From: an uncultured Clostridium sp. | GTDB taxonomy: Bacteria; Bacillota; Clostridia; Clostridiales; Clostridiaceae | Direction: 5' to 3' | Length of the DNA stretch: 8,257 nt | NCBI RefSeq assembly: GCF_934754915.1 | Contig: NZ_CAKVKB010000141.1 | Span: 1 to 8,257 of the forward strand | Part shown: in pieces, positions 7,367-8,257 of the stretch | Numbering within the stretch: the stretch's first letter is position 1 | How the letters are laid out: every line of letters begins with the position of its first letter | Position numbers and translations under genes: made by a program | The notes under the pieces: model-generated | Database searches by the model: none | What the model was told of the DNA's origin: nothing | What the model saw: the letters and a program-made list of their open reading frames with translations, nothing else

Positions 7367-7372
7367 ATAAAA

Positions 7373-8053
7373 ATGAATTACGAGATTTTACATGAAGGCA
7401 CTTTCCCAATAGTTAAATGCCATCTTGAGACTGGTGAACAGATAAAAGCTGAATCAGATGCAATGATTACAATGTCACCTACTATTGATGTTACTGGAAG
7501 TGCAGAAGGAGGAATTTTAAAAGGTCTTGCTAGAATGGCTACAGGTGAAAAATTCTTCTTCCAATATCTTTCTGCTAATAGAGGTTCTGGTGATATTATA
7601 TTTGCTCATGCTCTTCCTGGAGACATAATGCCAATAGAGTTAAATGGTACAGGCCTCAAGATTCAAAAAGATGGTTTCCTTGCTGCTACTATGGATGTAG
7701 AAATTGAAACAAAAGTTCAAAATCTTACTAAAGGATTATTTTCTGGAGAAGGTTTCTTTGTTTTAGGTGCAAAAGGAAATGGTACTCTTTTTGTCAGTAG
7801 TTATGGAGCAATTCATCAGATAAATCTTAATCCTGGTGAAGAAATAATAATTGATAACTGTCACCTTGTTGCTTGGGATGAAACTCTTGAATATCAAATT
7901 GAAAAAGCATCTAAAAAAGGCTGGATAAGCAGTTTCACATCAGGTGAAGGTTTAGTTTGTCGTTTTAGAGGGCCAGGCCGTGTATTCATACAAACTCGTA
8001 ATCCTGATGGAATGAAAAGCTGGATTTCTAAAATGGGATTTAAAATTGTATAA
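7373..8053 (+). CDS. AIM24 / TIGR00266 family protein
   Basis: This 226-residue protein has the AIM24-family pattern of a Gly-rich, all-beta protein over its full length. Recognisable segments are the Gly-rich TGSAEGGILKGLARMATGEKF (residues about 40-60), then FFQYLSANRGSGDIIFA, ALPGDIMPIEL, the GLFSGEGFFVLGAKGNGTLFVSS block and the C-terminal GEGLVCRFRGPGRVFIQTR. The bacterial proteins have no firmly known biochemical role; the yeast namesake is a mitochondrial inner-membrane protein involved in membrane organisation. No signal peptide or membrane span is present, so it is predicted to be cytosolic. The start is set by GGAGGG. It is the only complete plus-strand gene in the window, divergent from the Asn-rich orphan and convergent with the partial gene at the right edge. 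A 21-bp inverted repeat precedes it and a bidirectional terminator follows. Its third codon positions and Gly/Ala content look like those of a well-expressed gene. Confidence 0.85.
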   Translation: MNYEILHEGTFPIVKCHLETGEQIKAESDAMITMSPTIDVTGSAEGGILKGLARMATGEKFFFQYLSANRGSGDIIFAHALPGDIMPIELNGTGLKIQKDGFLAATMDVEIETKVQNLTKGLFSGEGFFVLGAKGNGTLFVSSYGAIHQINLNPGEEIIIDNCHLVAWDETLEYQIEKASKKGWISSFTSGEGLVCRFRGPGRVFIQTRNPDGMKSWISKMGFKIV

Positions 8054-8076
8054 TATATTAAAAATAAATTTTTCAG

Positions 8077-8124
8077 AAAAAAACACTATCATATCATCAA
8101 TGTTAAATGATATAATAGTGTTTT
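8077..8124. terminator. Bidirectional hairpin terminator between convergent genes
   Basis: Arms 8080-8097 and 8107-8124 pair over 18 positions with one mismatch, around a 9-base loop. On the minus strand the stem runs into seven T residues (8083-8077), which suits the partial gene at 8131-8257. On the plus strand it ends in TTTTCAATTT, a weaker tract that can serve the AIM24-type gene. It starts 24 bases after that gene's stop. Confidence 0.8.
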
Positions 8125-8130
8125 CAATTT

Positions 8131-8257
8131 CTAATTTTTAGTATCAGTTGCTTCTGCAGTTTCAGTAGCTTCAGTATCATTTAGTACTCTTCCAGCATAC
8201 TTCATATTTGATGTAGAAAGCTGGCTTATCTTAACAACATCCCCAGTATGAGGCGCA
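8131..8257 (-). CDS. C-terminal 41 codons of an unidentified protein (enters from the right edge)
   Basis: On the minus strand an open frame enters at the window edge and ends at TAG (8133-8131). The visible part reads APHTGDVVKISQLSTSNM, then KYAGRVLND, then a low-complexity Thr/Glu/Ala tail (TEATETAEATDTKN). The first 25 residues look like a folded beta-containing domain end; the last 14 look like a disordered acidic tail. I cannot name the family from so little. The frame is supported by its sensible composition and by the hairpin terminator seven bases downstream of the stop. The gene converges on the AIM24-type gene. Confidence 0.65.
   Translation of the reverse strand, partial: APHTGDVVKISQLSTSNMKYAGRVLNDTEATETAEATDTKN

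Noticed and set aside
7355..7372. Upstream TTG start adding six residues to the AIM24-type protein
   Set aside because: The extra codons are the GGAGGG ribosome binding site itself; the ATG at 7373 has ideal spacing.

Overview
The window is AT-rich (well under a third G+C by eye), with strong GGAGG-type ribosome binding sites, short intergenic hairpin terminators and Clostridium-like protein families. I read it as chromosomal DNA of a Clostridium-type Firmicute. The organism is inferred from style and gene content; nothing in the window identifies a species. No rRNA, tRNA, CRISPR array, insertion sequence or phage gene was seen.

Layout. Positions 1-3137 hold a minus-strand cluster, in transcription order: a STAS-domain anti-anti-sigma protein (2832-3137), a full-length GlgX-type glycogen debranching enzyme (633-2729), an RsbW/SpoIIAB-like serine kinase/anti-sigma factor (161-598), and the first 24 codons of another gene that runs off the left edge (1-73). 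A 479-base AT-rich spacer follows. Next comes a minus-strand YczE/YitT-type membrane protein (3626-4336) with its own terminator and a good promoter surrounded by repeated AATATCA heptamers. Upstream of it lies a short decayed coding remnant (4545-4637). Then come three single-gene minus-strand units: a 100-residue orphan (4813-5115) with an inverted repeat over its promoter, an L-lactate/L-2-hydroxyacid dehydrogenase (5459-6412), and an Asn-rich 161-residue orphan (6612-7097). The only complete plus-strand gene is an AIM24/TIGR00266 family protein (7373-8053), preceded by a perfect 21-bp inverted repeat. It ends at a bidirectional hairpin shared with a convergent minus-strand gene, of which only the C-terminal 41 codons are present (8131-8257).

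How the genes may work together. The STAS protein and the RsbW-like kinase are the two halves of a partner-switching module. Here they flank a glycogen-debranching gene in what looks like one operon. This suggests that storage-polysaccharide breakdown and a phospho-switch are expressed together. The missing parts (a PP2C-type phosphatase and a sigma factor or other target) are not in the window; the truncated gene at the left edge is a candidate for the phosphatase only by position. The other genes look like independently transcribed housekeeping or unknown functions.
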